DNA of 64,000 bases from Mycolicibacterium neworleansense. GTDB taxonomy: Bacteria; Actinomycetota; Actinomycetes; Mycobacteriales; Mycobacteriaceae. The notes beneath the pieces were generated by a model, which did not search any database, was not told the DNA's origin, and was given only the letters and a program-made list of their open reading frames with translations. Made by a program: the position numbers and the translations under genes. The DNA is taken from contig NZ_CWKH01000001.1 of assembly GCF_001245615.1 (NCBI RefSeq), forward strand, positions 2,542,001 to 2,606,000, written 5' to 3'. This document shows, piece by piece, positions 9,179-18,563 of the stretch (its first letter is position 1; each line of letters opens with the position of its first letter).

Positions 9179-10678
9179 ATGACGCATGTAAATAAAACGT
9201 TTGCCGAACTCGGTGTCCGCGACGAAATCGTCCGCGCATTGAAGGAAACCGGCATTGAGCACCCGTTTGCCATCCAAGAACTGACCCTTCCGCTGGCCCT
9301 GGCCGGCGATGACCTGATCGGTCAGGCCCGTACCGGCATGGGCAAGACCTACGCCTTCGGTATCCCGCTGCTGCACCGCATCTCCAGCGACGAGACCCGT
9401 CCGCTCAACGGCACTCCTCGCGCCCTGATCGTGGTGCCCACCCGCGAGCTCTGCATTCAGGTCTATGGCGACCTCGCCGGAGCGTCCAAGTACCTGACCA
9501 CCGGCGACCGGAAATTCTCTGTCACCTCGATCTACGGCGGACGTCCCTACGAGCCCCAGATCGAGGCGCTGCGCAAGGGCGTCGACGTCGTCGTCGGCAC
9601 TCCGGGCCGTCTGCTCGACCTGGCCCAGCAGGGACACCTGCAGCTGGGGGGCCTGTCCGTGCTGGTGCTCGACGAAGCCGACGAGATGCTGGACCTGGGC
9701 TTCCTGCCCGATATCGAGCGCATCCTGCGGCTGACCCCCGACGACCGGCAGTCGATGCTGTTCTCGGCCACCATGCCGGACCCGATCATCACGCTGGCCC
9801 GCACCTTCATGAACCAGCCGACCCACATCCGGGCCGAGGCCCCGCACTCGGCGGCCACCCACGACACCACCGAACAGTTCGCCTACCGGGCCCACGCCCT
9901 GGACAAGTCGGAGCTGGTGAGCCGGATCCTGCAGGCCGAGGGCCGGGGCGCCACGATGATCTTCACCCGCACCAAGCGCACCGCACAGAAGGTGTCCGAC
10001 GAACTCGCCGAGCGCGGGTTCAAGGTCGACGCCGTGCACGGCGACCTGGGTCAGGGCGCCCGCGAGAAGGCCCTCAAGTCGTTCCGCACCGGAGCCGTCG
10101 ACGTGCTGGTCGCCACCGACGTGGCGGCGCGCGGCATCGACATCGACGACGTCACGCACGTCATCAACTACCAGTGCCCCGAGGATGAGCAGGCCTACGT
10201 GCACCGCATCGGGCGCACCGGCCGCGCCGGCAAGACCGGCGTCGCGATCACCCTCGTCGACTGGGATGAACTGCCCCGCTGGGAGGCGATCGACAAGGCG
10301 CTCAACCTGGGTTGCCCCGAGCCCGCCGAAACCTATTCGAGCTCGCCGCACATCTACGAAGAGCTGGGCATCCCGAGCGATGCCACCGGCCGGATCGGTG
10401 AACCGCGCAAGCCCGCGGCCAAGCGCAGTCCCGACGAGAAGCGCATCTCCTCGGCAGACGGCGATCGCCCGGCCAAGGCCAAGACGCGCACCCGTCGGCG
10501 TACCCGCGGCGGCCAGTCGGCCACCGGACACCCCGAGGGCACCGCGGCCCCGGCACAGGACAGCGCCGACGCCGCACCGGTCACCGAGGCTGAGGACACC
10601 GCAGGCGAGGCATCGACCGCCGGACGTCGACGCCGCCGGCGCCGCCCCCGGAAGACCGAGACCGCAACGGCCGGCTGA
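9179..10678 (+). CDS. rhlE: RhlE-type DEAD-box RNA helicase
   Basis: A 499-residue DEAD-box RNA helicase. Visible motifs are Q-motif FAIQELTLPLAL, motif I ARTGMGKT, Ia PTRELC, Ib GTPGR, motif II VLDEADEML, motif III SAT, and motifs V/VI (ATDVAARGIDID, HRIGRTGRAG). The C-terminal 100 residues are basic and disordered, ending RRRRRRRPRK, as in RNA-binding tails. I chose the ATG at 9179 (MTHVNKTFAELGV) because homology starts there; the longer frame from 9032 begins with non-conserved sequence. It unwinds structured RNA in ribosome assembly or mRNA decay. Confidence 0.93.
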   Translation: MTHVNKTFAELGVRDEIVRALKETGIEHPFAIQELTLPLALAGDDLIGQARTGMGKTYAFGIPLLHRISSDETRPLNGTPRALIVVPTRELCIQVYGDLAGASKYLTTGDRKFSVTSIYGGRPYEPQIEALRKGVDVVVGTPGRLLDLAQQGHLQLGGLSVLVLDEADEMLDLGFLPDIERILRLTPDDRQSMLFSATMPDPIITLARTFMNQPTHIRAEAPHSAATHDTTEQFAYRAHALDKSELVSRILQAEGRGATMIFTRTKRTAQKVSDELAERGFKVDAVHGDLGQGAREKALKSFRTGAVDVLVATDVAARGIDIDDVTHVINYQCPEDEQAYVHRIGRTGRAGKTGVAITLVDWDELPRWEAIDKALNLGCPEPAETYSSSPHIYEELGIPSDATGRIGEPRKPAAKRSPDEKRISSADGDRPAKAKTRTRRRTRGGQSATGHPEGTAAPAQDSADAAPVTEAEDTAGEASTAGRRRRRRRPRKTETATAG

Positions 10679-10709
10679 CGCCGGAAGAAAGACCTGACGG
10701 CACCAGTCC

Positions 10710-11948
10710 ATGGTCAAACCCGAACGCCGCACCCGCGGCGACATGGCCGCCGCGGCGGCCATCGTCGCGATCGTCGCGCTGGCGGCCGGCCTGATCTGGT
10801 GGACCAGTGATGCACGGGCCACCATCAGCCGGCCTGCCGCATCCCCGGTTCCGTACCTGACCCCGGCTCGCGAGGTCCCGGCCGGCCTGCAACAACTGTG
10901 GGTCGCCAACAGCCCGAGAACCACCGAACCCGTGCTGGCAGGCGGCTCCGTGGTGACCGCCGACGGTTCCACCGTCGAAGGCCGTGACCCGGCCACCGGC
11001 GCGGTGCTGTGGAGCTATGCCCGCGACCTCGAACTGTGCGGTGTGACGTCGGTGTACCAGTACGCGGTCGCGGTCTACCCGGATGCCCGCGGCTGCGGAC
11101 AGGTCAGCACCGTCGACGGCAAGACCGGCAGGCGTGGCCCGGCCCGCACCGCCTACGCCGACCCCGAGGTCCGGCTGACCTCCGACGGCTCCACGGTGCT
11201 CTCGGCCGGGGACAGTCGCCTCGAACTGTGGCGCTCGGACATGGTCCGGATGCTGTCCTACGGCGCGCTGGACGCGCGCATCAAGCCCGACGTGCCGGCT
11301 TCCCCGGTATGCCGGCAGCTGTCCGCGGCGGCGAGCTCCTCGGCGGTGTCGGTGCTGGAATCCTGCCCGAAGAGCAAGTTCATCCGGCTGACCCTGCTGC
11401 GCCCGGCCGACGAAGAGGACACCCCCGAGGTGCGCTATGTCGAGCTGCAGGACGTCACCGACGAGGCCGGGGCCCGGGTGGTCGCGGTGTCGGGCACCAC
11501 GACCGCGGTGTATCTGCCCACCCCGAGACCGATGGTGAACGTCATCGACGAAACCGGGAAGACTCTGGCCAGCCTGCCGCTGGCCAAGCCGGCCGCACCG
11601 CAGTCGACCACCTCCCGCGCCGGGGACGTGATCAGCTGGTGGACCGGTGACACGTTGCTGGTGTTCAGCACCACCGGAACCGCCGGCCTTCAGTACAAGT
11701 TCACCGTGACGCCGAATACGGACGAGTCCGGACCGCATCTGCCGGTCGGGCCCGCCACGGTGATGGCCGGACAACTCCTGGTTCCGGTCAACGACGGTTA
11801 CGACGTCTTCGATCAGCAGTCCGGAACCGGGCAGCGCCACATCGCGCTGCCCCGCACGCCCAGCGTGTCACCTGTTGTTCCGGCCGTGGCCGGCGACATC
11901 CTGCTCGAGCAGCGCGGCACACAACTGGTGGCCCTCGGGGCGGCGTGA
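10710..11948 (+). CDS. Rv3212-like membrane-anchored beta-propeller protein
   Basis: A 412-residue protein with a basic N-terminus, one membrane anchor at about residues 12-32, and an extracytoplasmic region rich in short beta-repeat units (PATGAVLWSY and similar) like PQQ/WD40-type propellers. Conserved Cys pairs (CGVTS, GCGQ, CRQL, CPKS) could form disulfides. It matches Rv3212 in length and position, 31 bases after rhlE. I know of no established function. A cell-envelope scaffold or sensor is plausible but unproven. Confidence 0.8.
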   Translation: MVKPERRTRGDMAAAAAIVAIVALAAGLIWWTSDARATISRPAASPVPYLTPAREVPAGLQQLWVANSPRTTEPVLAGGSVVTADGSTVEGRDPATGAVLWSYARDLELCGVTSVYQYAVAVYPDARGCGQVSTVDGKTGRRGPARTAYADPEVRLTSDGSTVLSAGDSRLELWRSDMVRMLSYGALDARIKPDVPASPVCRQLSAAASSSAVSVLESCPKSKFIRLTLLRPADEEDTPEVRYVELQDVTDEAGARVVAVSGTTTAVYLPTPRPMVNVIDETGKTLASLPLAKPAAPQSTTSRAGDVISWWTGDTLLVFSTTGTAGLQYKFTVTPNTDESGPHLPVGPATVMAGQLLVPVNDGYDVFDQQSGTGQRHIALPRTPSVSPVVPAVAGDILLEQRGTQLVALGAA

Positions 11949-11955
11949 CCCCGGC

Positions 11956-13032
11956 TCAGCCGATGTCGATCACAATCACGGTGGTGTTGTCGCTGCCGCC
12001 GGCATCGTTGGCGACCTGAACCAGTCGCCTGGCCGCGACCTCGGGCTCGTCACCCGTGGCGGCGACCGCGATGTCGGCCTCGTCGGCCCCGGCGAACAAT
12101 CCGTCACTGCTGATCAACAGCCGGTCCCCGGGACGGCAGTCGAGATCGAACAAGTCGGGCCGGATGAACGGCCCGATGCCCAACGCCCGGGTCAGCAGAT
12201 GCCGGTGCGGGTGGAAGCGGGCCTCCTCCCGGGTGATCTCACCGGCCCGCACCAGCTCCCCCGAGACACTGTGATCGTCGGTGAGCTGGCACATGACGCC
12301 ATCGCGAATCCGGTTCAGCGGCGAATCGCCGATGTTGACGGCCATGGGGCCGCCCTGCTCGTCGCCGAACATCGCCACCAAGGTCAGCGTGGCGCCCGAA
12401 CTGGTGCCCGATGCGCTGACGTGCGCGAAGACCTGCTCGTTGGCCTCCTGCACGGCGCCGATCAAGCCGTCGCGGTCAGGTGCGGCGGCGAATCCGGCGG
12501 CCAGCGCCTCCAGAGCGATCCGGCTGGCGTGCTCACCGCCCGGCCCGAAACCGTCGGCCACCGCGTACAGAATGCCGTCGGCGAGCAGCGAATCCTGGTT
12601 GCTCTCCCGCACCGGCCCCTGATCAGTGGCCGTCGCGGACCGTAACACCGAAGCCATCCAGATCGTCCTCTCGTCACTCCGGCGACCCCCTGCCACCGGA
12701 GAAGATTGCGCGAGCAGCGCCCCGCCGGCCATCACGAGGGCCTCACGGCGGTGCGCGTATTCATCATCGAGCGCGATCCGCCAGGCAGCCAGTTGCTGCT
12801 CAGTCGGGTCCCGCAGGAATTCGGCGATCTGGGCGACCGGTATCCGGGCTTCGCGGAGCAACCCGACCGTACGGGCCTGAGCAATCTGGCCCCGCGAGTA
12901 GTACCGGTACCCGGTGAGCTCATCGACAGCGGCCGGCACCAATGCCCCCGACGTCGCATACGAGCGCAACATCTTCGCCGACAACCCGGTCTGGGCCGCG
13001 AACTCCCCGATGCTCAGCAGGTCTTGGTTCAT
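11956..13032 (-). CDS. MerR DNA-binding domain fused to a PP2C-type phosphatase
   Basis: A 358-residue fusion. Residues 5-75 form a MerR winged helix (LSIGEFAAQTGLSAKMLRSY) with a short helix to about 110. Residues 133-357 are a PP2C domain: RESNQD with Asp147, VADGFG with Asp160, LLISSDGL with Asp310 and GGSDNTT with Asp348 supply the metal ligands, so catalysis looks intact. No membrane segment is present. The start is ATG at 13032; an in-frame ATG at 13056 adds nine residues and cannot be excluded. It sits between the Rv3212-like gene and parA, where M. tuberculosis has nothing. Substrate and target promoter are unknown. Confidence 0.88.
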   Translation of the reverse strand: MNQDLLSIGEFAAQTGLSAKMLRSYATSGALVPAAVDELTGYRYYSRGQIAQARTVGLLREARIPVAQIAEFLRDPTEQQLAAWRIALDDEYAHRREALVMAGGALLAQSSPVAGGRRSDERTIWMASVLRSATATDQGPVRESNQDSLLADGILYAVADGFGPGGEHASRIALEALAAGFAAAPDRDGLIGAVQEANEQVFAHVSASGTSSGATLTLVAMFGDEQGGPMAVNIGDSPLNRIRDGVMCQLTDDHSVSGELVRAGEITREEARFHPHRHLLTRALGIGPFIRPDLFDLDCRPGDRLLISSDGLFAGADEADIAVAATGDEPEVAARRLVQVANDAGGSDNTTVIVIDIG

Positions 13033-13090
13033 ATCGTCAGCATCGGGTCTGCCCATGGGACAAGGTCAAGGCCGAGGCGTCAGGCCCCGC

Positions 13091-13888
13091 CTACACCACC
13101 TCGGGTGCGAAGGTCGGCAGCTTCTTCCCCGACTTCCAGTGTTTGAGCAGTGCCTGGGCCAGCTCGCGGTAAGCCAGACCACCCTTGCTCTTGCGGCCGG
13201 CCAGCACCGAGGATCCCGAGGCGCTGGCCTCGGCGAACCGGACGGTGCGCGGAATCGGCGGGGCCAGCACCGGCAGCTCGTATCGATCGGCGACATCCAG
13301 CAGCACGTCACGGCTGTGGGTGGTGCGCGAATCGTAGAGCGTGGGCAGCGCGCCCAGCAGCGCCAGCTCGGGATTGGTGATCTGCTGCACGTCGGAGATC
13401 GTGCGCAGGAACTGGCCCACGCCGCGGTGTGCCAGGGTTTCGCACTGCAACGGCACGATCACCTCGTTCGCAGCGGTCAGCCCGTTGAGCGTCAGCACCC
13501 CCAGCGATGGCGGACAGTCGATGATCACCACGTCGAAATCGGATTCGACCTTCGCCAGGGCCCGCTTGAGCGCGTACTCCCGGCCGGCCCGCATCAACAG
13601 CATGGCCTCCGAACCCGCCAGATCGATGTTGGCCGGCAGCAGCGTCATCCCCTCGGCCGTCTCGACCAGGGCCGCCCCCGGCTCGACGTCGCCGAGCAAC
13701 ACCTCGTGCACCGACACCGGCAGCTTGTCCGGGTCATGGCCCAATGAAAACGTCAGACAGCCTTGCGGATCCAGATCGACCAGCAGTACGCGCCGCCCCT
13801 GCTCGGCCATCGCCGCGCCCAGCGACGCCACCGTCGTCGTCTTGGCTACCCCACCCTTTTGATTGGCGACCGCTAATACTCGCGTCAC
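13091..13888 (-). CDS. ParA/Soj-like ATPase
   Basis: A 265-residue deviant Walker ATPase of the ParA/MinD family. The P-loop is QKGGVAKTTT, followed by LVDLDPQG and VVIIDCPPSLG. It closely matches Rv3213c in length and sequence. The GTG at 13888 has GGA seven bases upstream; the frame open to 14185 is antisense to gpm2. No parB partner is adjacent and it is not the chromosomal parAB locus, so its cargo is unknown; ParA paralogues position chromosomes, plasmids or protein complexes. Confidence 0.9.
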   Translation of the reverse strand: MTRVLAVANQKGGVAKTTTVASLGAAMAEQGRRVLLVDLDPQGCLTFSLGHDPDKLPVSVHEVLLGDVEPGAALVETAEGMTLLPANIDLAGSEAMLLMRAGREYALKRALAKVESDFDVVIIDCPPSLGVLTLNGLTAANEVIVPLQCETLAHRGVGQFLRTISDVQQITNPELALLGALPTLYDSRTTHSRDVLLDVADRYELPVLAPPIPRTVRFAEASASGSSVLAGRKSKGGLAYRELAQALLKHWKSGKKLPTFAPEVV

Positions 13889-13946
13889 ACCTTCATCCAA
13901 GCACGCTCTCGGCGGCATTGCCGGAACGTGCGGCAGAATCGCCGGT

Positions 13947-14558
13947 GTGAGCGACCGCCTGCACCGCCTGATCCTGCTCCGCCACGGCGAGACCGAGTGG
14001 TCGGCGACCGGCAGGCATACCGGCCGCACCGAACTGGAACTCACCGATACCGGACGCGAACAGGCCGAACTGGCCCGCCCCGCGCTGGCCGAACTGCAGC
14101 TGAGCGACCCGCTGGTGATCAGCAGCCCGCGGCGCCGCGCCCTGGTCACCGCCGAACTGGCCGGCCTGCACGTCGACGAGGTCAACCCGCTGCTGTCCGA
14201 GTGGGATTACGGCGACTACGAGGGACTGACCACCCCGCAGATCCGCCAGAGTGTGCCCGATTGGTTGGTGTGGACGCACGGCTGCCCCGGAGGCGAGACC
14301 GTGGCGCAGGTCAGTGCGCGCGCCGATCAGGCCGTTGCGTTGGCCCTCGAGCACGTGCCCACCCGTGATGTGGTGTTCGTCGGGCACGGGCATTTCTCCC
14401 GCGCGATGCTGACCCGGTGGGTGGAACTGCCGGTGGCCGAAGGAATCCGGGTGTCGATGGTGGCTGCGTCGCTCGCAGTCTGCGGCTTCGAGCACGGCGT
14501 GCGCCAGATCACCGCGCTCGGTCTGACCGGTCACCCCAACCCGTGCCTGTCGCAGTGA
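13947..14558 (+). CDS. gpm2: Gpm2, histidine-phosphatase superfamily enzyme
   Basis: A 203-residue member of the phosphoglycerate mutase/histidine phosphatase superfamily. The active-site motif LLRHGETEWS is at the N-terminus, and SSPRRRAL and FVGHGHFSRA supply the other catalytic residues. The GTG at 13947 gives the same length as Rv3214, whose product acts as an acid phosphatase rather than a glycolytic mutase. Its TGA overlaps the GTG of entC by four bases, so the two are translationally coupled. Confidence 0.9.
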   Translation: MSDRLHRLILLRHGETEWSATGRHTGRTELELTDTGREQAELARPALAELQLSDPLVISSPRRRALVTAELAGLHVDEVNPLLSEWDYGDYEGLTTPQIRQSVPDWLVWTHGCPGGETVAQVSARADQAVALALEHVPTRDVVFVGHGHFSRAMLTRWVELPVAEGIRVSMVAASLAVCGFEHGVRQITALGLTGHPNPCLSQ

Positions 14559-15640
14559 ATCCCTCGTTCGTGCTGGCCGGCCCGACCGGCGCCGTCCTGG
14601 CCGAGGGCATGCGGGCCGGATTCGCCGACATCGCCCACGCCCAGGAAGCCTTGCGCTCCGGAACACCAATCGTGTTGGGCGCATTGCCATTCGACCTCAC
14701 CACACCAGCCGCCCTGTATGAGCCCGAGACGGTTCGGGTCACCGAGGCACTACCGGACTGGCAAGTGAGCCCGCCGCCGGCGGTGGTGGGCCGGGAAACC
14801 CTGCCGCCGGGACCGGTCCACCGTGCGCGGGTCGCCGAGGCCATCCGGCGACTGCGGGATCCGCAGATCCCGATCGACAAGGTGGTGCTGGCGCGTGCGC
14901 TGCGGCTGACCGCGGACTCCCCCTGGGACGTGCGCAGCGTGTTGCGCAGACTCGCCGACGCCGACCCGGCCGCCACCGTCTACCTGGCGGATCTGTCCCC
15001 GGCCGGCGGGGCCCACGCCGGCACCGTGCTGGTGGGGGCCAGCCCCGAGTTGCTGGTGGCGCGCGAGGGCGAGCTGGTGATCTGCCAGCCGTTCGCCGGA
15101 TCGGCACCCCGATCCGCCGATCCGCAGGTCGATGCGGCCAACGCCGCCGCCCTGGCCGCATCGACGAAGAACCGCCATGAGCACCAGCTCGTGGTCGACG
15201 TCATGCGCCAGGCGCTGGATCCGCTGTGCGTGGATCTGCAGATCGCCGAGGAACCCCAGTTGCACGGCACCGATGCGCTGTGGCACCTGAGCACCCCTGT
15301 CGTGGGACGGCTCCGCGAAAAGACCACCACGGCAATCGATCTGGCGCTGGCACTGCACCCCACCCCGGCGGTCGGCGGCGTCCCGGCCGACCGCGCCGCG
15401 GCGCTGATCGGCGAACTGGAGGGCGACCGCGGGTTCTACGCGGGTGCCGTCGGCTGGTGCGACAGTCACGGCGACGGACGCTGGGTGGTCTCGATCCGCT
15501 GCGCGGCGTTGTCCGCGGACCGGTACACGGCACTGGCCAATGCCGGCGGCGGTATTGTCGCCGAATCCGATCCAGATGACGAAGTCGACGAGACCACCAC
15601 GAAATTCAGGACCATCCTGACGGGACTAGGGGCGACATGA
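14555..15640 (+). CDS. entC: Isochorismate synthase (EntC/MenF type)
   Basis: A 361-residue chorismate-utilising enzyme that converts chorismate to isochorismate. Recognisable segments are IDKVVLARAL (catalytic Lys region), CQPFAGSAPR, NRHEHQLVVD, TPAVGGVP and GELEGDRGFYAGAVG with the Mg-binding Glu. The GTG at 14555 overlaps the gpm2 stop; a GTG at 14543 is an alternative. The product could feed menaquinone or siderophore synthesis. The GNAT gene starts with ATGA across its stop. Confidence 0.9.
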   Translation: MNPSFVLAGPTGAVLAEGMRAGFADIAHAQEALRSGTPIVLGALPFDLTTPAALYEPETVRVTEALPDWQVSPPPAVVGRETLPPGPVHRARVAEAIRRLRDPQIPIDKVVLARALRLTADSPWDVRSVLRRLADADPAATVYLADLSPAGGAHAGTVLVGASPELLVAREGELVICQPFAGSAPRSADPQVDAANAAALAASTKNRHEHQLVVDVMRQALDPLCVDLQIAEEPQLHGTDALWHLSTPVVGRLREKTTTAIDLALALHPTPAVGGVPADRAAALIGELEGDRGFYAGAVGWCDSHGDGRWVVSIRCAALSADRYTALANAGGGIVAESDPDDEVDETTTKFRTILTGLGAT

Positions 15641-16128
15641 GCGAGTTGATCCGCCGGGCACGGCCGGGTGACGAGGTCGAGATCACCGCGATGATTCGCG
15701 AGCTGGCCGAGTTCGAACGGGCCTCGGACGAATGCAGCGTGACCGAAACGCAGATGCACACAGCGCTTTTCGGCGACCGACCGGTGGCGTATGCGCACAT
15801 GGTGGAGATCGACGGACAGATCGCCGCGACCGCGGTGTGGTTCCTGAACTTCTCCACCTGGGACGGCGTGGCCGGACTCTACCTGGAGGACCTCTATGTC
15901 CGCCCTGCCTTCCGGCGCCGCGGGCTGGCCCGGAAGCTGTTGTCCACGTTGGCAGGCGAATGCGTCGAGCACGGCTACACCCGGATGACCTGGGCGGTGC
16001 TGAACTGGAACGTCAACGCCATCGCGCTGTATGACGCCGTCGGCGGCAAGCCCCAGACCGAGTGGACCACCTACCGGGTGTCCGGCCCCGAGCTTTCGGC
16101 GCTCGCCGACGAGAGCCGAAACAGCTAG
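15637..16128 (+). CDS. GNAT N-acetyltransferase, diamine-acetyltransferase-like
   Basis: A 163-residue GNAT acetyltransferase. The acetyl-CoA loop is RPAFRRRGLARKLL, preceded by the GLYLEDLYV strand; NWNVNAIALYDAVGG is motif B. The pattern resembles the spermidine/diamine acetyltransferase branch. The ATG at 15637 overlaps the entC stop by four bases, placing it in the gpm2-entC-GNAT operon as Rv3216. The substrate is not predicted with confidence. Confidence 0.85.
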   Translation: MSELIRRARPGDEVEITAMIRELAEFERASDECSVTETQMHTALFGDRPVAYAHMVEIDGQIAATAVWFLNFSTWDGVAGLYLEDLYVRPAFRRRGLARKLLSTLAGECVEHGYTRMTWAVLNWNVNAIALYDAVGGKPQTEWTTYRVSGPELSALADESRNS

Positions 16129-16502
16129 CCGCGCTTGGTGATCCAGTCGACCGACGATGGACTGAACAGCAGACCCAGCGTCACCAGCGCCAGCAGTCCG
16201 ACCAGCGCCCCATACACGACGTGGTGCGACGTGATCACGTACCACGCGATGGGCAGCAGCAGGAGATTGGTCAGCACCGCGATCCCCCGGCCCCAGCGCC
16301 GCGCGGTGATCAGGGCCCAGCCGCCGGCGAGTACCCCGCCACCGATCAGCACGAACCAGATCGCGGTGCCGTAGCCGCTGACGATGTGCTGGTCGGCACC
16401 GGCCACCGCCCGCACCAGCAGGACGACCGCCATGACGAGCGCGGCGATTCCTTCGGCGGCGGTGATGAATCCCGCGTATCGGATGGAGGGAGGCTGGATC
16501 AC
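16125..16502 (-). CDS. Small integral membrane protein (Rv3217c-like)
   Basis: A 125-residue hydrophobic protein with about four transmembrane segments (near residues 10-33, 46-63, 72-89 and 93-113). The GTG at 16502 overlaps the aroQ stop by four bases, so it is translated from the aroQ transcript. Its last bases overlap the convergent GNAT gene by 4 bp. It occupies the Rv3217c position. No function is recognised. Confidence 0.75.
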   Translation of the reverse strand: MIQPPSIRYAGFITAAEGIAALVMAVVLLVRAVAGADQHIVSGYGTAIWFVLIGGGVLAGGWALITARRWGRGIAVLTNLLLLPIAWYVITSHHVVYGALVGLLALVTLGLLFSPSSVDWITKRG

Positions 16503-16951
16503 GGCCGGCGCTCCGCGAGGTAGCGCACCGCGTACTCGTATCCCGCCGGGCCCGCCCCGGCGATCACGACCTCGGCGACGGCAGACACATACGAGTGGTG
16601 CCGGAACGTTTCCCGCGTGTGGATGTTGCTGAGGTGCACCTCGACCACCGGCAGATCCGCGGCACTGAGCGCATCACGGATGGCCACTGAAGTGTGGCTG
16701 TAGGCCGCGGGATTGATGATGATGCCCGTGCAGTCCTGGCGGGCCGCCTGGATGGCATCGACCAGCACGCCCTCGTGGTTGCTCTGCACCGGGCGGACCT
16801 CGAAGCCGAACCCGGCCGCCACCTCGGCCACCCGCTGCTCGATCTGAGCCAGCGTGGTGGACCCGTAGATCTCGGGCTGTCGGGTACCGAGCATGTTCAG
16901 ATTCGGTCCGTTGACGAGCAGTAAACAGGGCTTGCCCGGGCGTGCGGTCAC
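16499..16951 (-). CDS. aroQ: Type II 3-dehydroquinate dehydratase
   Basis: A 150-residue type II dehydroquinase, which dehydrates 3-dehydroquinate to 3-dehydroshikimate. Signatures are [20 protein letters not shown] with the catalytic Tyr, [17 protein letters not shown], and EVHLSNIH with the catalytic His. The GTG at 16951 is my preferred start, although AGAGG abuts it; the frame is open to 17029 and a longer N-terminus is possible. M. tuberculosis has its dehydroquinase gene in the aro cluster elsewhere, so this is probably a second copy. Confidence 0.9.
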   Translation of the reverse strand: MTARPGKPCLLLVNGPNLNMLGTRQPEIYGSTTLAQIEQRVAEVAAGFGFEVRPVQSNHEGVLVDAIQAARQDCTGIIINPAAYSHTSVAIRDALSAADLPVVEVHLSNIHTRETFRHHSYVSAVAEVVIAGAGPAGYEYAVRYLAERRP

Positions 16952-17082
16952 CTCTAGTACGGTACCGGCTGGTCCACCACGTCGAGATCGACGCCAGGGT
17001 CGCGATTCGGCAAAATTCACAGCCCTCACGTCGATCTCGGCGTCCGGCCCGGCGTACAGAACGGGTCGGGATACTTGAGCAC

Positions 17083-17472
17083 GTGTCGAGCGTCAAACTC
17101 TGCCCGTGCGGTACCGGCCGGGCCTACCCCGAGTGCTGCGGGCCGCTGCATGCCGGTGCACACCCGGCTACCACCGCCGTGGCACTGATGCGGTCGCGGT
17201 TCAGCGCCTTCGCGGTGGGCGACGTCCGCTATCTGCTGACCTCCTGGCATCCCGACACCCGCCCCGCCGACCTGGAGCTGGACGAGACGGTCACCTGGCG
17301 CCGGTTGCAGATCGTGGACACCGAGGCAGGCGGCGCGGACGACAACACCGGCGTGGTCGAATTCCGCGCCCAGTACGTGCACGGTCGCGGCCGGCACATT
17401 CTTCATGAACGCAGCCGTTTCGAGCGGGTGAAGGGCGAGTGGCGATACCTCGACGGGGAGCTCTACGAATAA
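17083..17472 (+). CDS. YchJ-like protein with SEC-C-type zinc motif
   Basis: A 129-residue protein of the YchJ/UPF0225 family. It starts [20 protein letters not shown], a SEC-C-like Cys-rich metal-binding motif, followed by an NTF2-like domain ([25 protein letters not shown]). The GTG at 17083 gives an N-terminus matching the family; the upstream open frame lacks conservation. It is divergent from aroQ. Function is unknown; zinc binding is inferred. Confidence 0.83.
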   Translation: MSSVKLCPCGTGRAYPECCGPLHAGAHPATTAVALMRSRFSAFAVGDVRYLLTSWHPDTRPADLELDETVTWRRLQIVDTEAGGADDNTGVVEFRAQYVHGRGRHILHERSRFERVKGEWRYLDGELYE

Positions 17473-17507
17473 CGGCCGGACACCTTGCCCGGTTAGGCTC
17501 ATGCCCC

Positions 17508-18470
17508 GTGCGTGCCGTGCTGATCGTCAACCCGAACGCCACCTCGACCACCCCGGCGGGTCGTGACCTGCTCGCCCATGCGCTCGAGAGCCGGGTGACG
17601 CTGACCGTCGAACACACCAACCACCGTGGTCACGCCATCGAGATCGCTCGCGAAGCCGCCCGCGACGGGGTGGACGTGCTGATCGTGCACGGTGGCGACG
17701 GCACGGTCAACGAGGTGGTCAACGGCGTGCTCGGGGACTGCGGAACCCGCCCAGACGCCGCACTGGCCCCCGCCGTCGCCGTCGTTCCCGGAGGTTCGGC
17801 CAACGTCTTCGCCCGCGCTCTGGGCATCAGCCCCGATCCCATCGAGGCCACCAATCAGCTCGTCGACCTGCTGGGCGGGTATCGAATGGGCCGACCGTGG
17901 CGCCGGATCGGCCTGATGGACTGCGGCGAGCGCTGGGGCGTGTTCACCGCGGGGATGGGTGTGGACGGCGATGTGGTGGCGGCCGTGGAGGCCCAGCGGG
18001 CCAAGGGCCGCAAGGTCACCGCATCGCGCTATATCCGGGTGGCCGTGCGCGAGATGCTGGCCAGTGCGCGCAAGGAGCCGACGCTGACGCTGAAGCTGCC
18101 AGGCGCCGAACCGGTCGACGGGGTGCACTTCGCGTTCGTGTCGAACTCCAGCCCGTGGACGTATGCGAACAGCCGGCCGGTGTGGACGAACCCGGACACC
18201 ACCTTCGACACCGGTCTGGGTGTGTTCGCCATCACGAGCATGAACGTCTGGTCGAACCTGCGGCTGGTCCGCCAGATGGTGGCCCGTAAACCACGCCTTG
18301 CCGCCAAGCATCTGATCCGTGACGACAACGTTCGATCGGTCACCGTGACGAGTGACACGCCTGTCGCCTGCCAGATCGACGGAGATTACATCGGCGCGCG
18401 CGAAACCATGACGTTCACGTCGGTTCCTGAGGCGCTGTGCGTCGTCGCACCGACGAATAAAAGGGATTGA
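17508..18470 (+). CDS. Diacylglycerol/lipid kinase family protein
   Basis: A 320-residue member of the diacylglycerol kinase catalytic-domain family. The nucleotide-binding GGDGTVNEVVNG and the following PGGSANVFARALG are intact; the C-terminal half carries the typical beta-sandwich (CQIDGDYIG). The GTG at 17508 gives the length of Rv3218. It probably phosphorylates a lipid such as diacylglycerol or a phosphatidylinositol mannoside precursor, but the substrate is not deducible. Confidence 0.88.
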   Translation: MRAVLIVNPNATSTTPAGRDLLAHALESRVTLTVEHTNHRGHAIEIAREAARDGVDVLIVHGGDGTVNEVVNGVLGDCGTRPDAALAPAVAVVPGGSANVFARALGISPDPIEATNQLVDLLGGYRMGRPWRRIGLMDCGERWGVFTAGMGVDGDVVAAVEAQRAKGRKVTASRYIRVAVREMLASARKEPTLTLKLPGAEPVDGVHFAFVSNSSPWTYANSRPVWTNPDTTFDTGLGVFAITSMNVWSNLRLVRQMVARKPRLAAKHLIRDDNVRSVTVTSDTPVACQIDGDYIGARETMTFTSVPEALCVVAPTNKRD

Positions 18471-18563
18471 CCTGCGCAAACACAGCACTTAGGCTGGAAT
18501 TAGGGCGCAGCTAGGTTCAGAGTGTAGTACACAGGAGTGAGCGGTCACGTCACCGCCCCACCC

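Noticed and set aside
8885..10996. Leftward 936-residue open frame continuing from the ferritin-like gene
   Set aside because: It is antisense to rhlE, whose helicase motifs are complete. High GC leaves the opposite frame free of stops; only 8186-8884 has family similarity.
17439..17507. Earlier start for the lipid kinase gene
   Set aside because: The extra residues overlap the YchJ-like coding region, are not conserved, and the GTG at 17508 gives the family length.
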